64,000 bases of DNA, taken from Bradyrhizobium xenonodulans. Lineage in GTDB: Bacteria > Pseudomonadota > Alphaproteobacteria > Rhizobiales > Xanthobacteraceae. Below the pieces are notes generated by a model that was not told where the DNA came from, searched no databases, and saw nothing but the letters and a program-made list of their open reading frames with translations. The stretch covers positions 4,618,501-4,682,500 of the forward strand of contig NZ_CP089391.1 in the NCBI RefSeq assembly GCF_027594865.1, given 5' to 3'. A program made the position numbers and the translations under genes. Below, in pieces: positions 63,111-64,000 of the stretch. Numbering within the stretch: position 1 is the first letter of the stretch; every line of letters begins with the position of its first letter.

Positions 63111-64000
63111 ATGGCACAACGGCAACTCAAGCTTGGCGCATTCATGCGCCCGATCAGCATTCACACCGGCGCCTGGCGCTATCCCGGGGCCTGGCCGGAC
63201 GCCAATTTCAACTTCAGTCACATCAAGACGCTGATCCGAAAGCTCGAGGCCGGCAAGTTCGACGCCTTCTTCATGGCCGATCACCTCGCCGTCTTGAACA
63301 TGCCGGTCAATGCGCTCAAGCGCAGCCACACGGTGACGTCGTTCGAGCCGTTCACGCTGCTGTCGGCGCTCTCGGCCGTCACCGAACGGATCGGCCTGAT
63401 CGCGACCGGTTCGACCACTTTCGACGAGCCCTATCACGTCGCGCGCCGCTTCGCCTCGCTCGACCATCTCAGCGGCGGACGGGCGGGGTGGAACATCGTC
63501 ACCACCTCGAATCCGGACGCGGCGCTGAACTTCGGCCTCGACGATCACATGGAGCACGCCGAGCGCTACAAGCGCGCCCGCGAGTTCTACGACGTCGTCA
63601 CGGGCTTGTGGGATTCCTTCGCCGACGACGCCTTCGTGCGCGACGTCGAGAGCGGGCTGTTCTTCGATCCTTCGAAAATGCACACGCTCGACCACAACGG
63701 CAAATATCTGAAGGTGCGCGGGCCCCTCAACATCGCCCGCCCGGTGCAGGGCTGGCCGGTAATCGTGCAGGCCGGCGCCTCCGAGGACGGCAGGCAGCTC
63801 GCGGCCGAGACCGCCGAGGCCGTGTTCACCGGCGGCGGCAGCCTCGCCGACGCGCAAAAGCTCTACGCCGACATCAAGGGCCGCATGGAGAAGGTCGGCC
63901 GCGACCCCGAGCACCTCAAGATCCTTCCCGGTGCTTTCGTCGTGGTTGGCGACAGCGTCGACGAGGCCAAGGAGAAGCGCGCTTTGCTCGACAGCCGCGT
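63111..64000 (+). CDS. LLM-class flavin-dependent monooxygenase (NtaA/SnaA/DszA type), partial
   Basis: The frame is open from the ATG at 63111 to the right edge (296 codons), so the C-terminus is missing. The product begins AQRQLKLGAFMRPISIHTGAWRYPGAWPDANFNFSHI, then FDAFFMADHLAV, ATGSTTFDEPYHVARRFASLDHLSGGRAGWNIVTTSNPDAALNFG and WPVIVQAGASEDGRQLAAETAEAVFTGGG. This is the nitrilotriacetate/sulfur-source monooxygenase family, which uses reduced FMN from a partner reductase. The substrate is unknown. No Shine-Dalgarno is obvious. The 184 bp before it hold no gene. Confidence 0.88.
   Translation, partial: MAQRQLKLGAFMRPISIHTGAWRYPGAWPDANFNFSHIKTLIRKLEAGKFDAFFMADHLAVLNMPVNALKRSHTVTSFEPFTLLSALSAVTERIGLIATGSTTFDEPYHVARRFASLDHLSGGRAGWNIVTTSNPDAALNFGLDDHMEHAERYKRAREFYDVVTGLWDSFADDAFVRDVESGLFFDPSKMHTLDHNGKYLKVRGPLNIARPVQGWPVIVQAGASEDGRQLAAETAEAVFTGGGSLADAQKLYADIKGRMEKVGRDPEHLKILPGAFVVVGDSVDEAKEKRALLDSR

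Overview
The window reads as ordinary chromosome of a high-GC alphaproteobacterium, most probably Bradyrhizobium or a very close relative (Nitrobacteraceae, Hyphomicrobiales). The main reasons are the block rel-pdxJ-acpS-lepB-rnc-era-recO-parC, a Porin_2 family porin with the rhizobial signal sequence, two small secreted DUF3551 proteins, the pyrB-pyrC-plsY-dprA order, and several extragenic repeats of the kind that pepper Bradyrhizobium genomes. I see no prophage, integrase, transposase, CRISPR array or plasmid function. The genus is inferred from memory of families and gene order, not from a search.

Layout. 0.3-11.4 kb: a leftward core block (parC, a secreted orphan, recO, era, rnc, lepB, acpS, pdxJ, rel, rpoZ), with overlapping starts and stops at several junctions. 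11.7-15.5 kb: a NYN-domain RNase, a type 5 uracil-DNA glycosylase, a PrxQ-like peroxiredoxin, smpB, mscL and dapA. 15.8-20.7 kb: a soluble lytic transglycosylase with a histone-H1-like Lys/Ala region, two convergent DUF3551 genes and the major porin. 21.3-26.7 kb: two divergent O-GlcNAc-transferase-like (GT41) TPR proteins on either side of tRNA-Ser(GCU). 27-28.6 kb: mostly non-coding, but with a 32-residue Lys/Ala protein. 28.6-34.0 kb: gatB, an FkbM methyltransferase, and gatC-orphan-gatA-orphan. 34.1-40.2 kb: two nitronate monooxygenases, a LysR regulator, a periplasmic cyclase-family hydrolase, ruvX and an AEC transporter. 40.2-48.8 kb: CPBP protease, VanX-like dipeptidase, pyrB, a pyrC-like gene, plsY, patatin, amidase, dprA. 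48.8-53.7 kb: two HxlR regulators, each divergent from a redox enzyme, a flavodoxin-like protein and orphans. 53.9-64.0 kb: topA, rnr, a DUF983 protein, a Nudix hydrolase, orphans, an M20 amidohydrolase and a flavin monooxygenase cut by the right edge.

How the genes fit together. Most serve core information processing (topoisomerases, RNases, tRNA-dependent amidation, trans-translation, stringent response, recombination, competence), envelope and phospholipid work (lepB, plsY, mscL, slt, porin) and precursor synthesis (dapA, pdxJ, pyrB). The more individual content is: an exact 87-bp in-frame tandem duplication inside the M20 amidohydrolase; a dihydroorotase homologue that has lost at least three metal-binding His; the paired GT41 genes just upstream of the porin; the very small polylysine protein and other Lys/Ala-rich tails; two unknown genes coupled to gatA; and a long near-perfect inverted repeat that looks like an HxlR operator. 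I did not find a clearly new multi-gene system. The GT41 pair and the gatA-coupled orphans are the best leads.
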